Shown here piece by piece: positions 1-11,103 of a stretch of DNA of 64,000 nucleotides. Source of the DNA: Chara braunii (lineage: Eukaryota > Streptophyta > Charophyceae > Charales > Characeae); contig BFEA01000693.1 in NCBI GenBank assembly GCA_003427395.1, forward strand, positions 438,599 to 502,598, read 5' to 3'. The notes below the pieces were generated by a model, which had not been told where the DNA came from, made no database searches, and was given only the letters and a program-made list of their open reading frames with translations. The position numbers were made by a program, and so were the translations under genes. How positions within the stretch are numbered: position 1 is the first letter of the stretch; every line of letters begins with the position of its first letter.

Positions 1-92
<92 letters not shown>
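1..92. repeat. (GT)n-(GA)n compound microsatellite
   Basis: About 19 GT dinucleotides run directly into about 26 GA dinucleotides at the left edge of the window. The tract may continue beyond the edge. Confidence 0.95.
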
Positions 93-93
<1 letters not shown>

Positions 94-240
94 CATGGGG
101 ATCGATCCTGACACCCGCACGTGGAACCCCCCGCGGTGTTCCACCGTTATGCTTCCAGTTTTGAGCCCGCCCGGCATAAAAAAAAACATACTTTTTGCTC
201 ACTCCCCCACATGAGCTCCTGCTTGGCGCGTGTTGCCCAC

Positions 241-1251
241 AGAAACTCACAACCTTTCCAGCACACGCGCTTCGCTCCTGGCACCGTGTGGGCACCTCAC
301 TCGGGCCACTTTGTGGGCCTGCTGCGTGGCACCGAATTTCGCTGGGCGCGACGGGAAGAGTCACGTCGGGCCCTTCGCAGTTTTTAATAGTATAGAGATA
401 GAGAAGAGAAATGCAAATATGCACCATACCTGCGGTGCACCTATGCAGTGCGCCGTGCGTGGTGCGGTCGAGCTTGACAGGCACTCGTGTGCGCACTGTG
501 TGCACTGCACCACTGCACGCACATGGTCAGTGCGGTGTAGTACGTGCTACTAGGCCCCATGCACGTGCACTCTGGATTGTGGCCAATTTTTTTTTGTGTG
601 TATTTTGCCAACAGAGGAAAGGTAAAAAAAAAAGCAAACGACATGAACCCACAACCTTTCCAGCACACGCGCTTCGCTCCTGGCACTGTTTGGGCACCTC
701 ACACGGGCCGCTTTGTGGGCCTGCTGCACGGCACCGAATTTCGCTGGGCGCGACGGGAAGCGTCACGTCGGGCCCTTTGCAGTTCTTGAACCACCAGTAC
801 CTGGCCCAGCTACCGGCCGCGGCGCTTCCCGTATACGCGCCGCGCCATTTGGGCTTCGGCCTGCCGGACTGCATTGGCTGGAGGCCGCAGGCAAAACGAA
901 AAAGAAAATTGCGACGGCGGTTCGGCAGGATTTGGCGCGCAGCGTGCTGGGAGGCTTGGATTCAATAGCTGAACGAGGTACTGGTGGTTTAATAGTATAG
1001 AGATAGAGAAAAGAAATGCAAATATGCACCATACCTGCGGTGCACCTATGCAGTTCGTCGTGCGTGGTGCGGTCGAGCTTGACAGGCACTCGTGTGCGCA
1101 CTGTGTGCACTGCACTACTGCATGCACATGGTCAGTGCGGTGTAGTACGTGCTACTAGGCCCCATGCACGTGCACTCTGGAATGTGGCCAATTTTTTTGT
1201 GTGTATTTCGCCAACAGAAGAAAGGTGAAAAAAAAAGCAAACAACTTGACG
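241..1251. repeat. 402-bp tandem duplication, second copy interrupted by a MITE
   Basis: The segment beginning AACCTTTCCAGCACACG at 251 recurs at 653, an offset of 402 bp. Both copies run through the same landmarks: a GGGCGCGACGGGAAG block, AATAGTATAGAGATAGAG, and CAAACGACATG or CAAACAACTTG at the end. The second copy is about 200 bp longer because a TTAA-flanked element sits at 790-988. The first copy therefore preserves the empty site near 385-392. Short frames in this region are shadows; no gene is seen. Confidence 0.85.
790..988. mobile_element. TTAA-flanked MITE, family T1 (copy 1)
   Basis: A 199-bp element begins ACCACCAGTAC and ends GTACTGGTGGT, a perfect 11-bp terminal inverted repeat. 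It is flanked by TTGA at 786-789 and TTAA at 989-992, which reads as a TTAA target duplication with one substitution. The unoccupied sister copy reads GCAGTTTTTAATAGTATAG, showing a single TTAA at the insertion point. TTAA duplication is the hallmark of piggyBac-type transposition. There is no coding capacity. The interior is GC-rich and unrelated to the interiors of copies 2 and 5. Confidence 0.85.
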
Positions 1252-1429
1252 CCCGTCTGACACTATCGGATGGAACAAAACGCCGCCACAATGGATTTTG
1301 GACACAGGGCGTATTGTTCAGTCTGATAGGGGCATTGTTTCTACTTCTTGTTTTTTTTCTTTATTGTCTGAAGGCTACTGGCCCATTGGTGAACAGGCCT
1401 GTTCAGAGGGCACAGGGGCTTGCTCCACT

Positions 1430-1960
1430 AACCACCAGATGTGCCAAATGAGAAGGAATCTTCTGCTAGAACATGGAAAGATACACGGCTATAGTTTTTG
1501 TATTTTGTGCATGTGGAGAGTAGTGACTTCCTCTAGAACATGGAAACCACAGCCATATTTGTTTTGTCTTTTCTACATGTGGAGAGTAGAGGAGCAAGAC
1601 CTCTACTCACACAAGCTTGTATCGGACTGCACTGCAGCTGGACCTGGATATCCATAAATAATTAGAAAAGTCTGAATGTTGAGGGAGGCTATGGTCCCGG
1701 CTCCACCACTCACCAGATGTGCGAAATGAGAATGAATCTTCCTCTAGGACATGGAAATATGCGCCACCATGTTTTTGTCATTAGGTCGAGGCTAGTGGAG
1801 CGAGGCCCGGGCATTGAACACGTGTCCTTGTGTCAACAGGAGGCCTGTTGTATTCTGACAGATTCCAACGCCCAGAGACAAAACTAATGGCAATGTATCT
1901 CTCCATGTTCTCGCTGAAAATTCATTTTGCGCGTTTCTGTTAATTTTGGCTGTGTGGGGG
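1430..1960. repeat. Dispersed repeat with motif CTAGAACATGGAAA
   Basis: Degenerate units carrying GAATCTTC, then CTAGAACATGGAAA, then a purine/T-rich stretch and GTGCATGTGG occur at about 1453-1525, 1527-1590 and 1730-1790 on plus and 1890-1925 on minus. Related pieces flank the gap at 24173-24222. The same GAATCTT-containing head precedes the U6-like units at 24.3-24.8 kb, so the copies here look like headpieces of that family without the U6 part. Confidence 0.5.
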
Positions 1961-2273
1961 AACTTCGTTTCAGGCCCTCTGCGTGCACGCGCCAAATGCG
2001 CAATGTGCAGTGTGGTGCGTTTGCACGACTGGTGCACACACGATGCGTTGCAAGTATGGTATGTACACACAGTGCTGAACACAAAAGAGGAGAATTCAGT
2101 ACGCTACAGCATTATGCACCTGATCTTTGCCTATTTTGAGTGCCAAATTTGGGCGTGGTTGCTTCTGGAGCTTCCGAGAGGCCGATACAGGCCTTGCGTG
2201 CTTGTTTTCTGGCGCATACTGTGTGCTAGATACGAAGCGAAGGCATGCTGGTCTTCTCCGTGAGTATTAAGGT

Positions 2274-2381
2274 CATCTTTCTGAGCCTTTTGGCTGAGAG
2301 ATCAAGTGTAGTATCTGTTCTGATCAGTTTAAAATCTGATCCATGGTCCATAGGGGGGGAGGGAAGAACCGTGCGGGTTAA
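2274..2381 (+). ncRNA. U2 snRNA-like sequence (probably a pseudogene or divergent copy)
   Basis: U2 is the spliceosomal RNA that pairs with the intron branch point. The 5' half is strongly U2-like: a stem I analogue CTGAGCCTTTTGGCTGAG, then ATCAAGTGTAGTATCTGTTC, which includes the GUAGUA branch-point recognition element, then GATCAGTTTAAAATCTGATC as stem IIa. A short palindromic ATGGTCCAT follows where stem IIb is expected. After about 2350 the similarity fades. No clear Sm site (a U-run flanked by purines) is seen, and no plant snRNA upstream element or TATA box at the usual spacing is evident. The stem I changes partly preserve pairing. A decayed retrocopy is likeliest; a divergent functional gene is possible. 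Confidence 0.7.
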
Positions 2382-4450
2382 GGTTAGCCCCAGAGTTTCT
2401 CGAGTTATGCGTGCCATGTTCATGCTAGCTATGCTAATCTTCTCTGTGGCATTCCAATTGTAATGGATGTCCTGAAGAGCACCCACAGAGTTTGACAGCT
2501 GCCTGATCGGGCAGCTCTTATGCAATCTGCTGGACTGGATGTCTCTTCAGGTTGGAGCACAATCCAGTACATCTCCGCAGGCTCTCCACTTGGTACCTCA
2601 GAAAATGATGACGGCATTTTGATCAAAAGATTGGGTGGCCCTTTCTTACTCGCTCTCGAGAGTCTGTGTGCCCTCATGGCCGCTTTTCCGGAGAGGTGCT
2701 ACGAGTTACTGCATCTGGCTGTCACTTTAGTTTAGATGCATGACCTGGTGGGCCACCTCAGGCCCTCCTGCACTTGGTTCTGCATGCTGTTATAATATCT
2801 GCCCAATCAAGAGATCTGATGTCCTTCACAATCCGCCTGGAAGGAGCTTTGAGGACTGACTGCAATGAACCCACCCAAGCTCGGATTTCCAATCCCAAAC
2901 ATGGAAAGTCAGAGAAGATTCACACCAGGTCATGAGATGGCTTAGTGACTTCCAGAAAGCAATTATTATAATACAAAAATTGAGTTTGAGTTCAAGTGGC
3001 ATGGCCAAAATCATTCAACTTATGTCAGCTGTCCACAGCATTTCTTGGAAGGTGCATGAAATTGTGTTGCCTGACATCTAGAATTGAATTATGATTTGGG
3101 GTAACTTCGGCGCAGTCACGAAAACAGCTTATAATTGCACTTCAGGCAATCCCGCGAATACAACACACCCCCACGCGACCCCACCTGACCCGAAACGTAG
3201 GTCATATACATTCAGCATTACCGGCCCTTTTGCCTCAAGTGCAATTACAAACTCAAACCCTGACTGCGCCGTAGTTTTCTCTTATGATTTTATTTACAGG
3301 TCTAAATAAAGGCACGCAGCTAACTAAATGCCATAAAGGCTGCGCGTAGTTTACAAACTCAGCCTTTGTATGTTCCATGAGTCTGCGGTAATTGTGGGTC
3401 TTCCTGCATGGTACGTATGTTAAGGATGGTTAAGGTTGTTTATAATCGTCTTCCAAGAGAGTAAAACGTGTCTACAATTGTGAACAGGTGTATTGGAAGC
3501 GAACTTTGTGGAGCCAGCTCATGATAAGCAGGGTTTTGAGAGAACTCTTGTTCTTCAGCGACTGGAGCAAAGATTGAACCAGATGCAGAAGCAGTATTGG
3601 TCAGTATTTTAGCACAGTTTGCAGTGGGCATCAGTGCCTGCATTCATCCATGAAATCTGGGAAGGATCATCTGTATATCATTTTTCTTCTGAAGGCCTTA
3701 TCCAAAAGAATGTGGGTAGTGGTGAGGATGCAGGGCACCAGCACATTGGAGAAGCTTAAACTGCCAGTGGTCATCCCAGCCTTTGAAAAAATATCCACCG
3801 GTTAAGATAGGGCTGTGGAAAGGCTTGGACTGCCTGTCGCGAAAAGCCTAGAGGTGCAGGCAAATCACACACCACGGTGGATTGGATTTGTTAGGGCTGG
3901 GCAAAAATGTGCATTGGGAATAAGATACTTGGAACCACTTGCAGTTCAATGTTGAGAGAAGCCATCACTTGCAAGAGAACTCGTCGGCAACTGTCAGGAT
4001 GTTAAGGTCACATTGCAGCTCTGTTTTACTGGCACTTGCCTTTTCTAGGCCTGTGCTGTTGACACTCCCTTTGGAAGTGTGTTTTTGCACGTTGCATTGG
4101 TCTTCTTTTCTGTATGGGAGTATCTTTGTTGGATGGAAGTAGGGTTACATTGCGCGGGCAGGGCATTATTGCCCCGTTGAGCATTTTAGCATTATTGGAG
4201 GATGGAGGAACATGAGCAATGATGGTCAGGAGATCATTTTGACCTTTGACTTGGCTGTCTGGTGATTATACTACCAATCCTTTGTGGACCTCAGCTGGAC
4301 TGCTGTACTTGATGCTTCTGGAAGTTTGCTTACCTTACTGGGATTTGCTGCTGACTCAACGGATTGACAGCTGGCCTAACGACCCCCACGGACTCCCACA
4401 AGTGTCATCTACCAGGAAGTTCCTCCCACGGCCTACTTAAAGCTAATATA
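2382..4450. other. No recognisable gene or repeat
   Basis: Only short open frames occur, including a 71-codon plus-strand frame at 2520-2735 with no family resemblance. Base composition is balanced. No exon with matched splice sites and no known transposon protein was recognised. Confidence 0.5.
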
Positions 4451-4451
4451 C

Positions 4452-4562
4452 CTACCGTCTTTACCCGAATAGAATGCCCGGTCATTTTCGTCGCATCTGG
4501 TATGAAACTTGGAACAAATACAGCTGTAACGGCTTGGCGTTCTATTCTGGTGAAGACGGTAG
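4452..4562. mobile_element. Short TIR MITE, family T2 (CTACCGTCTT...)
   Basis: A 111-bp element starts CTACCGTCTTTACCCGAATA and ends with the near-complement TATTCTGGTGAAGACGGTAG, giving an inverted repeat of about 25 bp with two or three mismatches. The centre contains ATACAGCTGTA. The same termini occur at 51757-51947, in a more CCCCC-rich form at 38647/39655, and near 61930-62051. No clear target duplication is seen, so the superfamily is not assigned. Confidence 0.75.
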
Positions 4563-5409
4563 GCATTTGTGAGTACTGTGCAAGTGACTGAGACCGACAA
4601 TGAAACTGGGTGCTAGAATTGCACTGGAACTGGGACAGGGATCAGGGCTGCACCGCTGAAACCTTTTCAGAAACCTCTTGTCATGCTTTTGAAGTAGTAG
4701 ACAGCGGTGGTCCTTTGGTGGAGAGACACTGTTCTTGGATTGGGTTATAGTTACCAGCTTCAAATTTTAGAGGATGTTTGAGTGTAACTTATTGAATATG
4801 TGTACATTATTTCCTTGTGCGGGTTTGGGTGTTAGATGCATGGTGTCATATTGATTATCTATGAATGGGGATTGAGTTAGGAGCGTTGCAATTAGTTGGT
4901 GGCAAGGATGAGAGGTTGGAGGTGCAGTACTTTGAAGATTCACAATTTCAGTGGTTTTGCGTTGTGGCTGGCAACAGTATCATTTTAGTGGATCTCAAGA
5001 AAGTTTGATGGGCCTGAAAACCTTGGCTGACTGACGAGATTGCATTGGGCCTCTGTGCTTTGTGCAGGAATCTTAACTGCATGAAAGTTGGTTACCACCC
5101 AAACAGAAAGCTGGGAACTCCTGTTGTTGCTAGTAAACCCAGCCCACAACGCCGTACAATACCTATATCAGGTCAGCTCGAGAACTCAAACCTTCACATC
5201 TTTCCAGTGGTGATGCCTCGATGCCATCTTATCAATGAGAGTTGTAAACTGGAGTTTAACTATTGTATACTGAAGGCAGGCCTTAGCTATATCAGAGTGC
5301 TTTGCTCTTACCTTGGCTGGAATTGTACTTATGGTTGTGTTACGCAGCAGTCAGCAGCTCATTCTACAAAATCATACAAGTGCCTAACCCGGTTCAATGT
5401 AATGAACTC

Positions 5410-5755
5410 GGTATCCCTGGCGTTGCCTCAATGGCTTTGTACAGTTGTGATGTGCGTTGGCTGTCACCTAAATGGTACTCGGTTGTGATGTGGATTGGTT
5501 TGTCACCTCATGGCATTTGCACAGCCAAGATGTGGGTCCGATTGCTCTTGCAGTGATAAGGCTGGGGTCATGACAAATGATGGAAACAACTGTTCACAGC
5601 TGTTCATTGGTATCCCTGGTGCTCCCTCAGTGGCATTGTACAATCGTGATGTGGTTTCGCTGTCACTTCAGTGGCACTCGGTTGTGATGTGGATCGGTTT
5701 GTCACCTCATGGCATTTGTACAGCCAAGATGTGGGTCCTATTGCTCATGGAGTGA
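5410..5755. repeat. 199-bp tandem duplication
   Basis: GGTATCCCTGG at 5410 recurs at 5609. Both copies share CACTCGGTTGTGATGTGGAT or a near variant and CACCTCATGGCATTTG. Open frames through it carry no known domain. Confidence 0.8.
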
Positions 5756-5762
5756 CTACGCG

Positions 5763-5930
5763 GTCATGCCTTGAACAGTGCATCCAAAGCAGTTTTGAGG
5801 GGCGTCCATGCGCCTGGGAAATTGAAGTGCCAAAGTTTTTGAGGCCGTCATGCCTTGAACAGTGTTGTCCAAAGCAGTTTTCGGGGGCGTCCTTATGCAT
5901 GGGAAATTCATAGGCTGGCCAAATGGCTTG
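5763..5930. repeat. 84-bp tandem duplication
   Basis: GTCATGCCTTGAACAGTG at 5763 recurs at 5847, followed in both copies by CCAAAGCAGTTTT and TGGGAAATT. It directly abuts the 199-bp duplication. Confidence 0.75.
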
Positions 5931-6681
5931 AGATTTTTGAGGCAGTTACTAAGGTCACTGGTCCTTCCCCTCCTTGGACACAGCACACACACACACACAA
6001 AACAGCTCTTTTGTGGTGTGGTGTGCACCATGGCTTGCTCTCCAACTCCCCAGAGCCGATGACATGGGCTAAGCTGCAAGTGGAGTGAGAGAAAGGAAGA
6101 TTGAGGCATAACCTTGAGCAGTTGGGAAGAGAGGGGAAGGCCTGCCCTTCTTTCTTCCTCCCCACCCCCACAGCACACCATGTTCTTGTGCAGCACACAC
6201 CTACTTCCCCGTGTAGCACCTCCACGAGCCCATGGCATGAGCTGAGGTGTAAGCAGAGAGGACGAGAGGAAGCTAGAAGCATACATACAGGTAAGGGAAA
6301 AGAGGGAGATAGACATGCCCATGAGTGGTGGTGGGCGATGTTAGTGGAGGAAGGGAAAGAGGGAGCTGGAGACAAATGAATACGTGTGTGCTGGGAGGGA
6401 ATTCAGGAGTTAGATGCATGTGCACAGGGGGAAAGAGAATTGAGGGCAAAGGGAAAGAGAGATGGTGACAAGAGATAACGTGTGTCGGGAAGGAAGAGCA
6501 GGAGTTACATCACTGTAGGAAGAACCAATTTACTTGATCGTACTCATTTCCAAAGTCGAAGAACAGAATGGCCTTATTGATTTTCCTGTCTGTAAATGTA
6601 TCTAACTGTTTCTGTCAAAACACATTACGTTGTCCAAAATGAATGTCCAGTGCTTTACTTCACGACCACTGCAATCATATA

Positions 6682-7621
6682 TGCGAGGCTCAAGGCCTCG
6701 ATCTGCCCTACTGGGCCCTATTTTCTGTACAGTCGGCCACCCTAAGGGAAGGCAGGCTCGACCCAGGGCCTACAGGCCTATTTTTGGGGTCACCACACAA
6801 CTGGGTAAATTCAGGCAGTTGCGCAGCGTGAGTTGGTTGAGAGGGCCTAGGCCCAGGCTGCCTCTTCCGAATCTAACCGAGGCAGGCCCTGGGCCAGATT
6901 CGCAACATGGACCGAACACAGGGCGCGGGCAGTTGGACACGGGCAACCACCACAGGCCCAGGGCCTGATTCGTTTGGACTGGGGCGCAGCCTCTCTGGGC
7001 CTACCGGAAGCTTCCGGGCAGGGGCCCAGCGCAGCCAGGCTGCACGCAAGCAGGCAGGCCACTTCCATTTAGGAAAGTGACTGCCCACACATTCGGCATT
7101 CGGGCACTGGCTGCATGCTGCGCAAGCGATGATTCGCTAACGCTGGCCAGCGCTCACGCGCTCACGGGCGAGCTGGATGAGCAGGCAGCCATAGCCGAGC
7201 TGTGCTGCTGTAAGCTGGATGGGGCGCATGGTGGCCCTTGGGTGCACGTGGCATCCGTGAGTGGGGGATCGAGGTTGTGAGTGATACGAGAGACATACCT
7301 GGTGCTTGAGGCGACACGGCATTGGCCGAGATCTGCTCGTACTTCGGGGAGCTGTTGACGTCACGAGCGGCATTGTAGATAGGCTAGATTGGATCTGCCA
7401 TTTGTAGTCTGGGCGCAGAGCGCCAGATAGGATGTCGACATTGGTTCTTTGTTGATGATGATGAGACTATTCAAACATTGTCACTTATGAGCTTTTGCTG
7501 TGCTCTTATTTGGTGGGACTCGTGATTCAATTCTGCTTTTGGTTCGAGGTCACGACTATCTGGTCTCATGTTTATGATGCTGCTTGGTTTCTGAAGTTCG
7601 CTATCGCTCATTTTCCTAGCA
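6682..7621 (+). mobile_element. Solo LTR of the chromovirus LTR family (plus orientation)
   Basis: This segment starts TGCGAGGCTC and ends TTTTCCTAGCA. It is colinear with the LTR at 13361-14442: GC-rich first half, the CACTTCCATTTAGGAAAGTG block, then CATACCTGGTGC and a T-rich tail. It is flanked by TATA at 6678-6681 and 7622-7625, matching the 4-bp duplication of the element at 17911-21674. No internal region adjoins it, so it is a solo LTR left by LTR-LTR recombination. It contains no gene. Confidence 0.75.
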
Positions 7622-8100
7622 TATACGTTGTGTCGATGTTTATTGCCTTCTCGGGCGCTTGCAGTGGAAGTTCTAGTAATGGAACATCAAAAAGGAAATG
7701 ATGTCAGATGACTGAATGACATACTTGCACTGTAGGTAGCTTTATTTATTAGAGTTTAATAGTTCCGTCGTGTTTGATAATATGTTTAAGCCTGTCTCTA
7801 TAGAGTACTCTTGATTTGGGCTCTGCTGTGCAGCTGGATTTGAAGCTACAAATTGCCGGAAGTTTTTGTTGTAGTTTACAGATGGCCTATTAATTTGCCC
7901 TGCTTTAGAGCATGGGCTGTCTCTTTGATGAAGGAATGTGTGTGGGTGGCCACAAGTTCTTTTGGGGTAGGTATGTATGTTTGGAGTTTCGGCCACTGTA
8001 TCTTCGGTGGGATGCTCAGAGAGTGTTTGCTGTGGGTGTCATTCCCACGGGCTGCTCTTTTGGAGAACATGGAAGAAATGGGGGCTTCTAGGGTGTTTAA

Positions 8101-8320
8101 ACCACCAGTACATCTGGGAAATTCGAATGAGGCTCTCCGAAAAGTTAGGGACTCAGTACAGGGCCGAGATGGCAGCGGATGGAATCTTTTTTTTTGTTCA
8201 GGGCTGGGGCCACATTTTTTTTTTCTGTACTGGTCCTTTGGGCGCCCTGTCCTGAGCCTCCGAAATTTTAGGAGAGGCTCAATTGGATACTCAACTTGGC
8301 TGGGGCCATGTACTGGTGGT
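8101..8320. mobile_element. TTAA-flanked MITE, family T1 (copy 2)
   Basis: A 220-bp element bounded by ACCACCAGTAC and GTACTGGTGGT, with perfect TTAA at 8097-8100 and 8321-8324. Subterminal blocks GAGGCTCTCCGAAAAGTTAG on the left and CTCCGAAATTTTAGGAGAGG on the right are themselves inverted, so the ends could fold into a long hairpin. The subterminal block is shared with copy 5 at 53539-53719. It is non-coding. Confidence 0.9.
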
Positions 8321-8689
8321 TTAAGCAGTTGCGCTCCTGGTGTCGTGTGAAGATCTTGTGGTGTTTGGCATAGCTCGTGCAGTGGTCTCGCTGTAGCACG
8401 ATGGGATATTTGATTTTGCAGATTGTGCGGCCAGGGGAAGTTCATGCCAATCTTGGTGTTGTGTAGATGTCTTGCGGTGTTTGTTTGATTTATGGTGGCT
8501 TTGTGGGCCGACTCAGAGGGCTCTCTTTAAGTCGTTTTTCGACCAATTGCGGGCTTGGTGGGTACTTTCTTGTTAGTGGAGCCCGCTGTGTTGTGATGCC
8601 ACTATTTTCTTGTTTGGGGTTCTTTGACAACATTTGCACACTTGGGCACAACTTGACCCTTAGAACAACAATGTGATACTATGCAGGCT

Positions 8690-9830
8690 GGATGGTATAT
8701 GCGAGCTGGGCGAGACAATGTGGGTGGGGGGGTACCATGTGGACTGCGTGGTACCAACACACACACGGCCACAAAAACTAAAAACAGACAGAACACACAC
8801 AAAGCCACAGAAAAAAAGGAAACACATGGTGAACATTAGGTAGAACTCGGCCCAATGCACTGGCAGTGGTACTGTGTGGGACTGCTGATATTATGTGGCC
8901 TCAGTGATACTATGTGGGTTGGGTGGGCACCTTGTGGAGTGGGTTGCATCAAGCAGGGCGAGTCCTACTATGTGGATGGGACGGTACAAATGCACACACA
9001 GCCACACGGAGAGCACACACAGCCCGCAGGGATTGAGTAAAGTCGACGACCACTTTCTTAGGGGTATCACTATTTCTGGGTGACATGGTGAGTCCTTGTC
9101 CATAAGCCAAATGGGAGAGTGTCAGGGATCAACCTCCTGACGAGTTGCTGAAAGTCTGATGAAACGGTCTGTCACAGTCGTGCTTTTTTTGGTATCAATG
9201 CACTAGCAGTGGGTACTGTGGAGGATGGGCGGTATATCGAGGCCTTCGTGCTTCTTGTGGGTGGGTGGAACCATTTGGAGTAGCCACCCAGGGTATATCA
9301 ATACTATGTGGACAGGACGGTAGCCACCCAGACAACCCGCAGGTTGGCTCGAGTAAAGTCTACCACTTTTCTCAGGGGTATCGCTAACTCTGAGCGACGT
9401 GGTTAGTCCTTATGCATCAGTCAAATGCATCCTGGGCAGTTGTGAACAGAGAACGTACACAACCTTCTGATGGGTCGGTGAAAGTCCTACGAAACAGTCT
9501 GGCACAGTCGTGCTTTTCTTGGTGGAGTTTTGTATAGCGAACATGACAACTCACAAATGCACAGAAACCTGAGACAAACAACAGGCAAAGCAGCCGGAGG
9601 AGGCTCATACCATGTGAGGAGCCCACATGTGAGGAGGCTCATGTGGGCTGGATGGGCACAAAAACCAAAAATAGAAAACATACACAAGGCCATGGAGACC
9701 AAAAACAGACAACATGCACACAGCGTCGCCTCGGTGATACTATGTGGGTGGGGTGGCACCATATGGAGTGGGTGGCATTAAGCAGCGGGACTGGACGGTT
9801 CAAAGGCACTCACAACCTGGTAGGGCATGA
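8690..9830. repeat. Degenerate tandem region with TACTATGTGG minirepeats and a 315-bp duplication
   Basis: GAGTAAAGTC followed by a CACTTTCTTAGGGGTATC-like block occurs at about 9036 and again at about 9351. Each is followed by GTGGTTAGTCC or a variant, a GAAA(C)GGTCTG block and CACAGTCGTGCTTTT. Between and around these, GATACTATGTGG(G/A)TGGG minirepeats recur near 8909, 8967, 9301 and 9737. No coding sequence is recognised. Confidence 0.65.
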
Positions 9831-9963
9831 ACCACAGGAACAGCAGCCTGAGGTGGAAAATAGACTCTCACATGAACCACCTACAGTGCGCTGTACTGAA
9901 AAGGTTTTCACCATCAGGGCGAGCTGTGCAGACCAAATCTTGCAATAGCTGGACGCCCTTACT

Positions 9964-10408
9964 TTGGATCGGTTCCTGTTGTCGCCTGCCTATAGAGAGG
10001 GGATAATGACTACAGAAACCCAAAGAAAATGCTTAATGTTGCTCTTTGATGGCCCGCTTGAGATCCGGCTAGCATGTGATTCACACACTTTGTGTCGTGA
10101 GGATCATGAAGGCATAGCCAATGCAAGTTCTTGTTTTCATACATATGATGACCATCAACATTGCACTTATGTACGGCACCCTGACATGTCATGTCCAATT
10201 TGTAGAAAGGCTGGAATGGCAATGGTCTATACAATTATGGTTGACTTGCCTCTGCGTTTGTAGCATGTAGGAGCCCATAGCCTGTGATGTCTGTCTACCC
10301 TGTGCCATTCGGTGCAGCAACTGCAACTGTGGGAATTGGATGTGGTGCATCCACAGTCCACGCCCGAACCGCCCCTGTCCGGTCTGTTGGGGTGCCCACT
10401 TACCATAG
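9964..10408 (+). pseudogene. Cys-rich RING-like ORF, copy 1 (decayed)
   Basis: A 99-codon frame has its first ATG at 10006 and contains CDSHTLC at 10078-10098 and SCPICRK at 10192-10212. This resembles the CxxHxxC...CPxCR half of a RING finger, a zinc-binding fold usually found in E3 ubiquitin ligases. The frame stops at 10261, but the matching sequence continues in other frames to 10408, with CNCGNWMWC and CPVCWG equivalents. Compared with copy 2 it has at least one 1-bp loss (AGCCCATAGCC) and an in-frame TGA, so it is broken. A polypyrimidine and AATGCAT-containing downstream segment, shared with copies 2 and 3, looks like an old 3' UTR. Zinc binding and ligase function are inferred from spacing only. 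Confidence 0.5.
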
Positions 10409-10839
10409 GCAACAGCTGCTCCTGAACTGAAAATCTCTTGCAACCCAAACACTGACTGGCGGCCTCTTCTGCCATTCGAGAGTAGTGTGCTCCAGCAGTG
10501 AGTATCGAGAACCCTGTAAAGTATGTCTCTCCTCTGCTCTGCTCTTCGAAGTTTGTCTGCCCATCACTTCCCTCGTCTCTATCCTCCTCCTCACTCCCCC
10601 ACTCCTCGCGTCCTATAGAACTCCACCCCCTACCCTTTCCTTCCTGCCTCCTCTTTTGTATTACTAGTAAATGCATAGGACCAGCAGAGAACAGACAATA
10701 TATAAGCTGAAGACCTGAAGATAAAAGAACAGGAGCATACCTCCCTTTGCCCTACCTCGTTTCATGGCATGCAAGTTGGCCGTTAAGGCATATAGGGATG
10801 TGAGAAGCTGGTGTTAAACCACAGTCAATGTAGCCAGCC
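10409..10839 (+). repeat. 3'-flank unit shared by the RING-like copies
   Basis: This begins GCAACAGCTGCTC and continues through GAGTAGTGTGCTCCAGCAG, GAGTATCGAGAACCCTGT, a C/T-rich stretch, TACTAGTAAATGCAT and CATGCAAGTTGGCCGTTAAG. The same order recurs at 11104-11500 and in part at 17446-17710. The C/T stretch and (T)AATAAATGCAT near its end resemble a 3' UTR, so whole transcripts or gene units appear to have been duplicated. Confidence 0.6.
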
Positions 10840-11103
10840 TTGTACGTGAGAGACACACTAAAAAGGGAGCTGCAAGAACACACATATGTCGAATTTGTGG
10901 ACGGGCTGGAACGTCAATGCCTATATAATTACGGTCGGTGTGCCCCTGTGTTCCTAGCATGTAGGAGCCACGTAGCCTGTAACATCTGCCTACGCCGTGC
11001 TATTCGATGCAGCAAGTGCAACTGTGAGAATTGGATGCAGTGCTTCCATAGCCCATACCTGAACCAGTCGTGTCTGGTCTGTAGAGGTGGCCACTGGCCA
11101 TAG
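10840..11103 (+). pseudogene. Cys-rich RING-like ORF, copy 2 (best preserved)
   Basis: An 88-codon open frame without an ATG at its start. Its C-terminal half reads LACRSHVACNICLRRA, then RCSKCN, CENWMQC, and SCLVCRGGHWP before the stop. The spacing CxxHxxxCxxC...CxxC is like the second half of a C3HC4 RING, with an extra C...CxxC module after it. The N-terminal CxxHxxC/CPICR module of copy 1 is absent or upstream in another frame. The three copies agree on all the metal-ligand positions, suggesting the ancestral ORF was under protein constraint. No named family is claimed. A gag-type zinc knuckle (CxxCxxxxHxxxxC) does not fit. Confidence 0.5.

Noticed and set aside
5756-6375. 188- and 155-codon minus-strand ORFs
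   Set aside because: They overlap each other in different frames, cover a duplicated segment and CA repeats, and show no domain or consistent codon pattern.
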